Shown piece after piece: positions 12,419-23,943 of a DNA stretch of 64,000 nucleotides (position 1 is the first letter of the stretch; the number at the start of each line of letters is the position of its first letter). The stretch spans positions 620,001 to 684,000 of the forward strand of contig PVNU02000949.1 in the NCBI GenBank assembly GCA_003013855.2. Reading direction: 5' to 3'. Under the pieces are notes generated by a model. It saw only the letters and a program-made list of their open reading frames with translations, had not been told where the DNA came from and ran no database searches. Source of the DNA: Liriodendron chinense (lineage: Eukaryota; Streptophyta; Magnoliopsida; Magnoliales; Magnoliaceae). The translations under genes and the position numbers were made by a program.

Positions 12419-14928
12419 TTACATCTAAACCAGTACCCTTCGATAGTTAGGTTGGTCTATTTTAAACTAATTTTTTGTATGCCAAGTATTTAATTTCCCA
12501 ATAAATTCTAATAGCCTGTGATTCATCCATCGCACAGTCTAACAGCAGCACCAGTGGGTGCTTTGCATGACTGACTGGGTGGGTGCGTTGCGCGATTAAC
12601 TGAGTGGGTGCGTTGCATGACTGACCCAAAAAGAAAAAAAGTATTTCTCGTATTTCTATAGATAATTCAAGCAGTGTTTGGCACATTGAACCCATGCAAT
12701 TCGTAACTGGATTTGCATAATGTTTTGATTTTGAAAGGAAGATGGGATGCATCTGGCCTTTCGTGAGGTCAATTTTATCATTTTCATTTTTTCATGTAAG
12801 TGGCTCGTCTCCTCCATGCACATAACCATCATGATTAACCTTGTATCATGGAGTTGGTGCAACTTGAGCTTCCTGGGGCAGGGAAACTATTATAACTGCA
12901 TAGCATCCACTCTGTATATATGTTGTGCGTTTGCCCAGCTAACAAGGTGGGTGCGTTGCTTGACTAAAAAGGAAAAAAAAAAAAAATAGCTATGTTAGGA
13001 CATCATTCCATAATTGAGGCAATGTAAAACTCCAGTGAGCCACTTCAGTAGGAAATTAGGGATCTATCGTTTGGCAAGTTCCTGTGTGTAGCCACTCGTT
13101 TCCCTTTGCCTCTCTTTTCTATGGACAGCTGAGTAGCCCCCACCATGATGTTTGTGAGAAATCCACGCAGTCCATCCGTTTTCCCATATCATGTTAGGAC
13201 ATGGGCTCAAAATTAAATGAAGCAGATCTAAAATTCAAGAGGGCTGCATGATAGGATAAAGTAGGTAAGGAAATTCCTATTGATGAAACCTCCTTAGGGT
13301 ACACTAAGATGTTTATTTGCAATTCACACCATTCATAAGGTCATTGCTATGGGATGAAGTGAAACTAAGAAATATAATCCAATCTAAAACTTTTGTGGCC
13401 CCAGTAATCTTTCAACAATAACTGTTTAATCATTATTATTTTTTTGTTGTGTGGCCGGCTTGAGTTTTAGATCTGGCTTATTTTTGTGCTACGATCAGAA
13501 AAAAAAAAAATGATGGACCCCACCTAGCTTCCCATCATAGATTTTTCACAAACATCATGGTGGGCCCCACCTAGCTTCCCATCATAGGAAGACAAGCCGT
13601 TGTAGGCAATTTTGGTCCCTCTTTTACAGGTACAGCTTCAATGGTGGTGGGGCCTACCATGATCTATGCATCTTATATCTATGCCATTCATCTATTTGGC
13701 TTCCTCATTTTATGGTATGAGCCCAAAATTATTGAAAAAAGAACATATCATAGCAAACAATGGTGATAAACCATTAAAAACTTTATGACAATAAAAGTTT
13801 AAGATCAAACTGAGATTTGTGTGGTCCCTTCAGCATGGCTTGTGTGACCTTATCAGTAGGTTGTAGGGCAACTAACCGGTGCTGCAAAAAGATTTTAGTG
13901 GTGGGTATTTAATCACCGCTGTTCTTCATCACGTTATCCCCTTTGGGATTTGTATCCAGTCATTCCTTAAAATGAGCTGGTGAAATCGATGGCACACTTC
14001 ACGGTGGGTCCATAGTCGTGGATCCATCAAAGACGCGTCGCCCTCTTACTCTCTCTTCCACCCGTGCACTGGATAAGCTGGTCGTCCAGTCACTGATTAG
14101 CAATGACTAGTGAAATAGATGGCACACTCCAGTGCACGACAATGCATTGATTAGCCTAAGGACATTACGATACAGAATTGTCCGCGTCACGACAATGCAT
14201 TGATTAGCCTAAGGACATTACGGTACAGAATTGTCCGCGTCACTATTTTTAAGCAGCGAGGAGAATGGGAATGGATTCCCTGTGACCCCCGGCACAGAGA
14301 TATGTTGGTGGCAAATCCATTCCGTCCATCTGTTTTAAAAGACTACAATAGGACAGGATACTAAAAATCAGGCGGATCCAAAACTCAGGTGGGCCATACC
14401 ACTTGAAAAAGTAGGAAAGGACAAGTCCATCATTGAAATCTTCGTGGAGCTTACCATGATGTTTATATGCCGTCCAAACCGTTTAAGGGTTATTACCCCT
14501 CAGGTAAACTGTAGACAAATATTATCATGATACAAAACTTGTATCACCCCAGACGGTTCAATTCCCATATTTTCATGTTGTATGGCCCACCTAACTTTTC
14601 GCCGCTGGGGGTTTCCTAAGGTGAATCATCTAGCTGATGGTTCATATTTTGTATGCATCACTCCTTCGACAATGGTAAGTATCCAATTTTCCCTCTTGAT
14701 TCTGGGCCATTGGCCACTTGGCCATTGGAGAGTTATTTTATAGTTCGGCTGCACATGAGGCTTACAAATGGCCTCATTATCACTAGGTTAATAGTCAATA
14801 CGGTAAATTGGCGGAACAATAAAAAATTTTGATTCATGGACACTGCGTTTTTGAAATAAGAAAATTGAATATCTTTTATTTTTAACCATTGAATAATTGT
14901 CTGGCAATCTCATACTTAGATAAATAAA

Positions 14929-14978
<50 letters not shown>

Positions 14979-17245
14979 TTACATCTAAACCAGTACCCTT
15001 CGATAGTTAGGTTGGTCTATTTTAAACTAATTTTTTGTATGCCAAGTATTTAATTTCCCAATAAATTCTAATAGCCTGTGATTCATCCATCGCACAGTCT
15101 AACAGCAGCACCAGTGGGTGCTTTGCATGACTGACTGGGTGGGTGCGTTGCGCGATTAACTGAGTGGGTGCGTTGCATGACTGACCCAAAAAGAAAAAAA
15201 GTATTTCTCGTATTTCTATAGATAATTCAAGCAGTGTTTGGCACATTGAACCCATGCAATTCGTAACTGGATTTGCATAATGTTTTGATTTTGAAAGGAA
15301 GATGGGATGCATCTGGCCTTTCGTGAGGTCAATTTTATCATTTTCATTTTTTCATGTAAGTGGCTCGTCTCCTCCATGCACATAACCATCATGATTAACC
15401 TTGTATCATGGAGTTGGTGCAACTTGAGCTTCCTGGGGCAGGGAAACTATTATAACTGCATAGCATCCACTCTGTATATATGTTGTGCGTTTGCCCAGCT
15501 AACAAGGTGGGTGCGTTGCTTGACTAAAAAGGAAAAAAAAAAAAATAGCTATGTTAGGACATCATTCCATAATTGAGGCAATGTAAAACTCCAGTGAGCC
15601 ACTTCAGTAGGAAATTAGGGATCTATCGTTTGGCAAGTTCTTGTGTGTAGCCACTCGTTTCCCTTTGCCTCTCTTTTCTATGGACAACTGAGTAGCCCCC
15701 ACCATGATGTTTGTGAGAAATCCACGCAGTCCATCCGTTTTCCCATATCATGTTAGGACATGGGCTCAAAATTAAATGAAGCAGATCTAAAATTCAAGAG
15801 GGCTGCATGATAGGATAAAGTAGGTAAGGAAATTCCTATTGATGAAACCTCCTTAGGGTACACTAAGATGTTTATTTGCAATTCACACCATTCATAAGGT
15901 CATTGCTATGGGATGAAGTGAAACTAAGAAATATAATCCAATCTAAAACTTTTGTGGCCCCAGTAATCTTTCAACAATAACTGTTTAATCATTATTATTT
16001 TTTTGTTGTGTGGCCGGCTTGAGTTTTAGATCTGGCTTATTTTTGTGCTATGATCAGAAAAAAAAAAAAAAAATTGATGGACGGGGTAGATTTTTCACAA
16101 ACATCATGGTGGGCCCCACCTAGCTTCCCATCATAGGAAGACAAGCCGTTGTAGGCAATTTTGGTCCCTCCTTTACAGGTACAGCTTCAATGGTGGTGGG
16201 GCCTACCATGATCTATGCATCTTATATCTATGCCATTCATCTATTTGGCTTCCTCATTTTATGGTATGAGCCCAAAATTATTGAAAGAAGAACATATCAT
16301 AGCAAACAATGGTGATTAACCATTAAAAACTTTATGACAATAAAAGCTTAAGATCAAACTGAGATTTGTGTGGTCCCTTCAGCATGGCTTGTGTGACCTT
16401 ATCAGTAGGTTGTAGGGCAACTAAACATTCCGGTGCTGCAAAAAGATTTTAGCGGTGGGTATTTAATCACCACTGTTCTTCATCACGTTATCCCCTTTGG
16501 GATTTGTATCCAGTCATTCCTTAAAATGAGCTGGTGAAATAGATGGCACACCTCACGGTGGGTCCATAGTCGTGGATCCATCAAAGATGCGTTGCCCTCT
16601 TACGCTCTCTTCCACCCGTGCACTGGATAAGCTGGTCGTCCAGTCACTGATTAGCAATGACTGGTGAAATAGTTGGCCCACTCCAGTGCTCGACAGTGCA
16701 TTGATTAGCCTAAGGACATTACGATACAGAATTGTCCGCGTCACTATTTTTAAGCAGCGAGGAGAATGGGAGTGGATTCCCTGTGACCCCCGGCACAGAG
16801 ATATGTTGGTGGCAAAGCCATTCCGTCCATCTGTTTTAAAAGACTACAATAGGACAGGATACTAAAAATCAGGCGGATCCAAAACTCAGGTGGGCCTTAC
16901 CACTTGAAAAAGTGGGAAAGGACAAGTCCATCATTGAAATCTTCGTGGAGCTTACCATGATGTTTATATGCCGTCCAAACCGTTTAACGGTTATTACCCC
17001 TCAGGTAAACTGTAGACAAATATTATCATGGTACAAAACTTGTATCACCCCAAACGGTTCAATTCCCATATTTTCATGTTGAATGGCCACTTGAGTTTTG
17101 GATATTCCTAATTTCAAGCTTATTGTGGTATTTTCAAGCAATATACGGAGTGTATTTTTCAAGTACATCTCTGTGGTCCCACACAACCCTGGCACTTAGA
17201 TATCTTTGTGCCGGAGTCGCACCTAATCCACTCCCGTGTAAAACA

Positions 17246-17771
17246 TGGAAGCGGATTGCGTACTGTAGCGAGTTACTAGGCGTACTGAGTAAAATCTATA
17301 GGGCCCATCGTAATGTCTGTATTTTATCCCCTCCGTCCATCTATTTCATCAGGTAATTTTAGTACTGGACTAAAAAAATGAAGCATATACAGAGCTCAAG
17401 TGGACCACACCAGGGGAAACAGTGTGAATTGAATATGTACCGTTGAAAAATTCTTAGGGTTGACGGAAGTTTTGGATCAAGCTGATAATTGTGTTTTGCC
17501 TTCGTCCATGTCTGTGTGATCTTAGGAATAGGTTGGATGACAAATAAAAATCACTGTAAGCCCTAGAATTATTTCAACAGTGAAAATCACTATTACCACT
17601 TTTTTTCTGTGATGTGGCCCATTTGATGTTGGATATGCTTTAGTTTTGGACTCAGCTGATAAAATGAGATAGAAGAACGGATGGACCACATGGATGAAGA
17701 ACTGAAATTCACAGTGGCTTAGTACGGTAAAAGCGTACCTAGTAACTCATTACGTACACAATCCGATTTCA
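17246..17771. mobile_element. Foldback element with GCGGATTGCGTAC-type ends
   Basis: Left end GCGGATTGCGTACTG...GAGTTACTAGG; right end, read in reverse complement, TCGGATTGTGTACGT...GAGTTACTAGG. Inside each arm comes the window's common module (GGCCCATCG, then the CCGTCCATCTATTT type), so the element is an imperfect palindrome with no coding capacity. It is a MITE-like, non-autonomous element whose family cannot be set without its target duplication. Confidence 0.7.
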
Positions 17772-17801
17772 CAGGACTATAAATCATAAAAGCATACCAA
17801 G

Positions 17802-18302
17802 TAGGGCTTTAGATGTTCCCGTTTGGGGCGGGTTTGGCCGAAACCAACCCATCCATTTACTAAATGGATATGGGCCCAAATTTTAGATAGAAGACTCTCT
17901 TAATAAATGAGTGCATCTGAGTCAACCCCATCAAACCCATTTATAAATGGGTCTGGGTCTGGTAGAGGGAGGTCCACCCAAACCCATTTATATATGCATT
18001 GCGTCTGATGGGTCTAGATCTGAATTTGGTATGCAAGCATTTTTACTAGGTTTAAAACTGGTTTTGGATGGGTTTGGGCCTAGATGGGTCCCTTACAACA
18101 TAGACCAAATTGGCCCATTTACTAAACGGGCTCGGGTCGGGTCGGGTCGGGTCCGGCCTAATATAAAGGAAACCAAATCCAAACCCATTTAGCAATTGGG
18201 TCTGTTCTTGGACCCCGACTCGTATCATTTAACAAACAGGTCAGGTCTAAATGGGTTGGGTTTGGGTACCCCATTGGGTCTGCTGGACCATTTACAGCCC
18301 TA
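17802..18302. mobile_element. MITE-like element rich in GGGTCGGGTC
   Basis: Ends are inverted: TAGGGCTTTAGATG on the left, CATTTACAGCCCTA on the right. The interior alternates AACCCATTTA and TAAATGGGT and contains GGGTCGGGTCGGGTCGGGTC. It splits the right-hand half of another foldback element, since AAGCATACC and GTACTGAGTAACTC flank it. A hAT-type origin is possible from the AGGGCTGTAAATG ends, but this is a guess. Confidence 0.55.
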
Positions 18303-18347
18303 GTACTGAGTAACTCATTTAGTACACAATCTGATTTCCCAGTGGAA

Positions 18348-18824
18348 GCGGATTTCCTTCCTACGCTGGGAATATAGGTGGGTCCCACCATGATGTTTGT
18401 GAGAAATCCACACTGTCTATCTATTTTTTAGCTCATTTAAGATGTGAGACTAAAAATGAGCCGGATCCAAGACTTAAGTGGACTGAAAACGTGAGGATTG
18501 AATGTCCGTAGTTAAAATATTCATGGGGCAATAAAAGTTTTTAATCAAGCTAATATTTGTATTTTAAGTTCATCCTAGTAAGAATGATATTATGAACGGT
18601 ATGGATGACATATAAACATCACTATGGACCTCATGGAGGTGTCAACGGTAGGAATTTCCTTACCCACCTTTTCCTTTGTTACGGCCCACTTGAGTCTTGG
18701 ATCCGGATCATTTTTGTTTGAATATCTACAATGAGCTCACAAAATGGAAGGACAGCGTGGATTTCTCACAAACATCACAATGAGCCCCACCTATATTCCC
18801 AGTGCAAAACTTCCTGCGAAAGCT
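18348..18824. mobile_element. Foldback MITE-like element
   Basis: Arms match as inverted repeats: GCTGGGAATATAGGTGGG on the left against CCCACCTATATTCCCAG on the right. The shared module follows in each arm (CACCATGATGTTTGTGAG; CTCACAAACATCACAATG). The palindrome spans nearly the whole ~480 bp and has no coding capacity. Confidence 0.75.
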
Positions 18825-18844
18825 AAGTAACTCATTACGGGATG

Positions 18845-21705
18845 GGATTTATACAACAATAGCCATGAGATGTGGCTATGTCTACTAAAAGTCCAATTTC
18901 TTGTGAGCCTCATCTTTTTTAGCCTTTTTACGAGAAATTGCAAAACTTTCAGTCAGAAATGCCCCTCTGACCACCGTATGTCCATGAAGAGGCGGAAGTC
19001 CTCTTTGGCATTATAAAGGGGTTCACACTTGGGCCCCACCATGATGCATATGTTAATCCATTTAGAGAGGTCGTTCTAAAGAATGAGCCAAATAATGAAG
19101 CAGATTCAAAGCTCAAGTGGACCTCACCAAAGAAAACAGTGGGGATTGATGTCCTACCATTAAAATCTTCTTGGGGTCACATAAGTTTTTGATCATGTTA
19201 ATATTTGTGTTTTCCCTTCTTCAATATATGTGTGAACTTATGAATAGGTTGGATCTCAAATAAACATCATGGTGGGCCCTAAGAAGGTTTCAACGATCAC
19301 GTCACTATCCTCACTGTTTTTTAGGTGGGGTCCATCGGAGAATTGGATCTGTCTCATTCTTTAGATCATGCCCTAAAATGATCTCTCCAAATGGAAGGAC
19401 GGTATGGATATAACACATACATCACAGTGGGGCTCACAGAAGTTGGTGACATCACCTTAGCAGGGCAAAGCTCTCTGACCACCTGCTCCTGCGTACGTCC
19501 ATGAAGAGGCAAAAGTCCTCTTGGGCATGGACAGGTGGTCCACTCGTGGGACCCACCATGTTGTATATGTTTCATCCATGTCGTCCATCCTTTTTTCATA
19601 TCATTTTAGGCTTTAGGCCCATTTTGGGCCAAATCTAGATCTCAGGTGGTCCAAACCACGTCAAATAGTTGGGACAAGGATGTCCACCATTGAAACTTTT
19701 CCAGACTCACCTTGATGTTTATTTGTCATGCATCCAATCATGTTGATATGGTCTCATAGATCTGTGTATAAAGGGACGACACAAATATCATCTTGATTCA
19801 AAGGCCCTGTGGGCTCCACTATTAGAAAACAGTGAGGGCAGTGATGCTTACCATTGAAGCCTTCCTTAGGCTTAGGGGGAATCCACAATGCTCAAGGAGA
19901 TTCCATAGTGCTCAGGGGGAATCAACAGTGCTCAATGGGATTCTACCGTACTCAGTGGGAACCCACTGTGTCAGGGGGAATCCACAGTGCTCAGGGCGAT
20001 TCCACAGTGCTTAGGAGGAATCCATATTTCTCAGGGGGAATCTAGAGTGCTATGGGGAATCCATAGTGCTCAGGGGGAATCCACATGCAGTGCCAAGGAA
20101 AATTAATCCACAGTGCTCAGGGGGAATCTACAGTGCCAAGGGGAATTTACAGTGCTAGGGGAATCCATAGTGCTCAGGGGGAACCCACAGTGCTCTAGGG
20201 GAATCCATAGTGCTTAGTGGGAATCCACTAGGCTTAGGTGGAATCAACAATACTCAGGGGGATTCTACAACTGTCCCTATGGTATGGCCCACCTGTGATC
20301 TGGATCTATATAAGAGTTTGGCCCATGGCAAAAAATGAACGATGTGGCCTCAATCACTGTCTCCATGGTGCGGTCCACTTGAGACTTGGGTCTGCCTCAC
20401 AATAGGGACCACAACCCTACAATGGCTGGAAAGACAGCTGGACAGTGTGAATATAACACAAATATCATGGTGGGCCTCACAGGGCAACCCCTGCAGTTGG
20501 CCTCGATCCAACTGTTCCTTGTTGTGTGGTCCACTTGAGACGATTTGTCTCATATTTGGGGGCCCACAGCCTAAAACGATATGAAAAGAATAGATGAGCA
20601 GCATGAATCGTGGTGGGACCCACAGGGTGGGCCACTTGCTGGGCAGCGTGCTTGGGCACACTACTTGTAACGTGGCACCCAAATGGGGCCCACATGTGAG
20701 CCTAAGGAAGGCTTCAACGGTAAGCATCACTACCCTCACTATTTTCTAATAGTGGGGCCCATAGGGCCTTTGAATCAAGATGATATTTGTGTGTTCCCTT
20801 TATACAGGTCCACTTGACCATGTCAATAGGATTGGATGACAAATAAACATCAAGGTGGGTCTAAAGGGGCTTCAACAGTGGACATCCTTGTCTTAACTGT
20901 TTGACATGGTATGACCCACCTAAGATCTAGATCTAGCTCAAAGCCTAAAATGATCTGGAAAAAAGGATGGGTGACATGATGGGGTCCCACGAGTGGATCA
21001 CCAGTCCATGCCCAAGAGGGCTTCCGCCTCTTCGTGAACGTAGGCTGTAGTAGGTGGTCAAAGGACTTCCGCCCTACTGAAGTGGCGTCACCAACTTCTG
21101 TGAGCCCCCACCATGATGTATGTGTTGTATCCACATTGTCCATCCATTTGGAGAGATCATTTTAGGGCATTATCTAAAGAATGAGATAGTTCCAATTTTC
21201 AAGTGGACCCCACCAAAGAAAATAGTGGGGATAGTGACGTGACCATTGAAACCTTCTTAAGGCTCCCATGATGTTTATTTAATTTGAGATCCAACCTGCT
21301 CATAAGTTCACACAGACATGGAAGAAGGGAAGACACTAATGTATAGCTTGATCTATAACTTTTGTCACCCTAGGAAGTTTTTAATGGTAGGACATCAATC
21401 CCCACTATTTGCTTTGGTGAGATCCACTTGAGCTTTGGATCTACTTCATCTTTGGATCAACCCCTATAATGGTCTCTCCAAATGGATAGGCGGTGTAGAT
21501 GTAACATATACATCATGGTGGGGCCCATGTGTGGAGCCCCTTTGTAATGCCCAAGAGGGCTTCTGCCTCTTCGTGGACGAGGGGGGCCATTTCCTACCGG
21601 AAGTTTTGCAATTTCTAGGGAAAAGGCTAAAAAAGATGAGGCTAATGAGAAATTGGACATTTGGTAAAGATAGACTTCAGGGCTATTGCAGTAAAAGTCC
21701 GTTAC
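18845..21705. mobile_element. Giant foldback element with ~1 kb inverted arms
   Basis: The left arm (18845-19876) and right arm (20698-21705) are imperfect reverse complements over about 1 kb. Landmarks occur in mirror order: AAATTGGAC edges (18890 and 21655); GTCCATGAAGAGG / CCTCTTCGTGGAC (18980 and 21570); the same motif again (19497 and 21020); CCTTCCTTAGGCTTA / TAAGCCTAAGGAAGG at the inner ends. The ~820 bp loop begins with a minisatellite. Each arm is itself built from two of the shared modules. There is no transposase gene. The outer ends are less certain than the inner ones. Confidence 0.75.
19877..20275. repeat. ~20 bp minisatellite GGGGGAATCCACAGTGCTCA
   Basis: About 18-20 degenerate copies of a 20 bp unit in the loop of the giant foldback element. 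The unit occurs on one strand only, so the loop is not palindromic here. Confidence 0.85.
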
Positions 21706-23156
21706 TGGGCGCGGATTGTGTCCTTCGTCAGTATGGACTCAAAGCGTCCATACTGATCTGCCAAGGGGCCCACCAGATGTATCTGTTTATCCACAATGTT
21801 CATCCATTTTTTAAGATCATTTTAAAGCATGAGGCCAAGAATTAGGCAGATCCAACACTCAGGTAGACCACACCAGATAGTAGTGAGCTTGGTCGCATTA
21901 AATGCACAAAGCTGTGGGCATCAAGAAGGTTTCAACGGTGGACATGATAATCCCCACAGTTTCCTATAGTGTGGTCCACTAGAGCTTTAGATACGCTACA
22001 ATTTTGGAAATGAGCTGGCAAAACCAATGGCCAGGATGGATAATACACATACATCTACAGTGAGTGTACTCAGTATGCAAGCCTGATGAGTTACTCTATA
22101 TGCGCAATCCGAGGCCAATCAGTAAAGAACGATTATTTCTATCCTAAGTAAAAAAATTAAGCTGAAGAAGAAAAACTTTTGTGCCATAAGGCGACATAAA
22201 GTGCAACCAAAGTGGCATTTTTGTGTTCTCCTCATCCGGCTTAATTAGTGGGTGAGTCCCACACCATAGGGTCCACTTCGATGCATGTGTTATATATTAA
22301 TGTAGTCCATCTGTTCCGCTAGCTTATTTTAGGGCATCCAAATATCAAGTGAACCACACAGTAGGGATTGATTTCTCATGGCTAAAAACTTCTTGCAGAC
22401 AATCTAGTAGGGTTTCAATTCCTCCATTAAAAACTTCTTTGGGACCACATAGTAGGGTTTGAATTCCCACCATTAAAAACTTCCCGGGGCACAAAAGTTT
22501 TGTTCATATTCGTGTTTTCCCTTCACCCATTCTATGTGACCTAGTATGGTGGCAAATAAGCATTACAAGTGGACCCTAAGAAGTTTTTAGTGGAGAGCAT
22601 TCAATGACCATTGTGTCCTATGGTGTGGTCCACCCAAGACCTATATCTACTTCATCTTTGGGCCCATGTCCTACAATAATCTAGCAAAGTGGATAGATAG
22701 CATGGATATACAATAAATAAATCAAGGTGAGCCACACAGTCCTGGACTCATCCAATATACCAGGGAATCACCTAATCCGCGCATCCTTGGAGCCTGAGAT
22801 GGAAGTGAACAAATTGGATTTTACATTTACAACAAGGTAGGCCCACAGACGAGGCCGATCTATGCACAACATAAACTTGCGTGGTATAGGATTATGGTCC
22901 CACCTACAACAGACCTCATGATGGGACCGCTCGGACTGAAAAACTTGCATGCATGTGCCCTCGATGACCAAACACATACATCACGGTGGGCTTCACAGAG
23001 TATTTATACCATTAAGCCGTGTGGTGATGGTTCACCGCGCAGTCTGCATCTGTCGGTGAATGGATCATCTCTGGTGAACAATCATCAGGTCCACCACAGA
23101 AAGACATGCCTGGCAACAAATGCCATTCAACAGGTGTTACTAGGTGTGATGTGACC
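21706..23156. repeat. Further foldback modules, no gene
   Basis: 21706-22113 looks like one more foldback element: GCGGATTGTG at the left, GCGCAATCCGAGG at the right, modules facing inward. 22230-22800 carries another pair of inward-facing modules (GGTCCACTTCGATGCATG; AATCAAGGTGAGCCACAC). 22850-23150 holds scraps. I see no reading frame of interest. Confidence 0.55.
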
Positions 23157-23855
23157 TGTTGTGGGTAAATCCAAACCGGCACATACCAAGAGGAAAGCCC
23201 AAGTCGAGAAAGTTCAAACATATGTGCTCTGCCCAATTCCGAGCACATGGCCTAGAACGACGAGCTACTAGACCTCGTCTATGGAAACTTATAGAAGTTG
23301 GAGGATGACCTCAACCTCAGGGAAGATCTACATCACTAAGCATGAGCCTATCAAATGATGAACTCGGATGACGAGCTCCATCAGTAGAACATCGAAGGTC
23401 AGCTTGGCCGTCTGAGGAGACGTGCAACAAGTCTGGATGCAATCTACCAGATTTGGACTAAACGGACACTAGACATTATCTTTGCCGAAAATCCCTCCTA
23501 CAATTACGGAACATACTCATACTTATTAAAAAGTCTCCTAACGTATTGTAAAATGGCTCTACTACTAAATGCCCTACAAAACCTATAAATAGGGACTCCC
23601 CTTACAGGACAAGGTAAACAATTATTTATCCTAAAAAAACCTTACACGATTGTCCTACTCGCCTGACTTAGGCATCAAAGAGTCCTCCACAAAACGTCGG
23701 CTCTTCTCTCTTGCCTTGATCTGTCACTCTATGTAGGTTCGAACGATCGTCATTGGAGTTCCAGATCCATTCTTCAAAGGGACTGAACATTACTAATAAG
23801 ATTATCAGGTCGACACCAACTGACCTCACGTGTTGTCCAAATTTTAGCAATAATA
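23157..23855 (+). mobile_element. 5' LTR of a Tat/Retand-like Ty3/gypsy element
   Basis: Starts TGTTGTGGGTAAATCC and ends AGCAATAATA, the decayed equivalents of the intact TGTTGTGCG...AGCAACAACA ends at 33757-34419. It carries TATAAATAGGG near 23585 and the TTAGGCATC string near 23670, both typical of LTRs in this group. The next bases, TTGACGCCATTTGTGGGAA, are placed and built like a primer-binding region, and a gag frame starts 88 bases on. No matching 3' LTR is present. Confidence 0.65.
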
Positions 23856-23943
23856 GTTGACGCCATTTGTGGGAAGCGACAAGTTGTCTTCTCACTTCTT
23901 AAAGTTCAAATACTACACTCAACATTCTTTGTGATTAGCCACC

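Larger units (their letters stand above)
2262..17083. repeat. Three tandem copies of a ~2.55 kb segment, copy 1 interrupted
   Basis: The same sequence occurs as copy A (2262-2601 continuing at 11238-13421), copy B (13422-15970) and partial copy C (15971-17083, diverging after TTTTCATGTTG). A and B are nearly identical over long stretches: the 96-codon chance ORF at 12462-12752 recurs unchanged at 15022-15312. Differences are scattered substitutions, poly(T) length and small internal duplications, such as a repeated ~60 bp block at 14100-14230 of copy B. Only copy A carries the LTR element at 2602-11232. Copies B and C keep the uninterrupted sequence GAACATATCATAGCAAAC. Each unit is itself made of foldback modules and has no coding capacity that I recognise. 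Confidence 0.85.

Noticed and set aside
12462..12752. 96-codon minus-strand ORF, identical again at 15022-15312
   Set aside because: Identity comes from the recent tandem duplication. It overlaps MITE-like sequence, matches no family and has no other coding sign.
18120..18160. GGGTCGGGTC repeats as a telomere-like array
   Set aside because: The unit is not TTTAGGG and lies within a MITE-like element.
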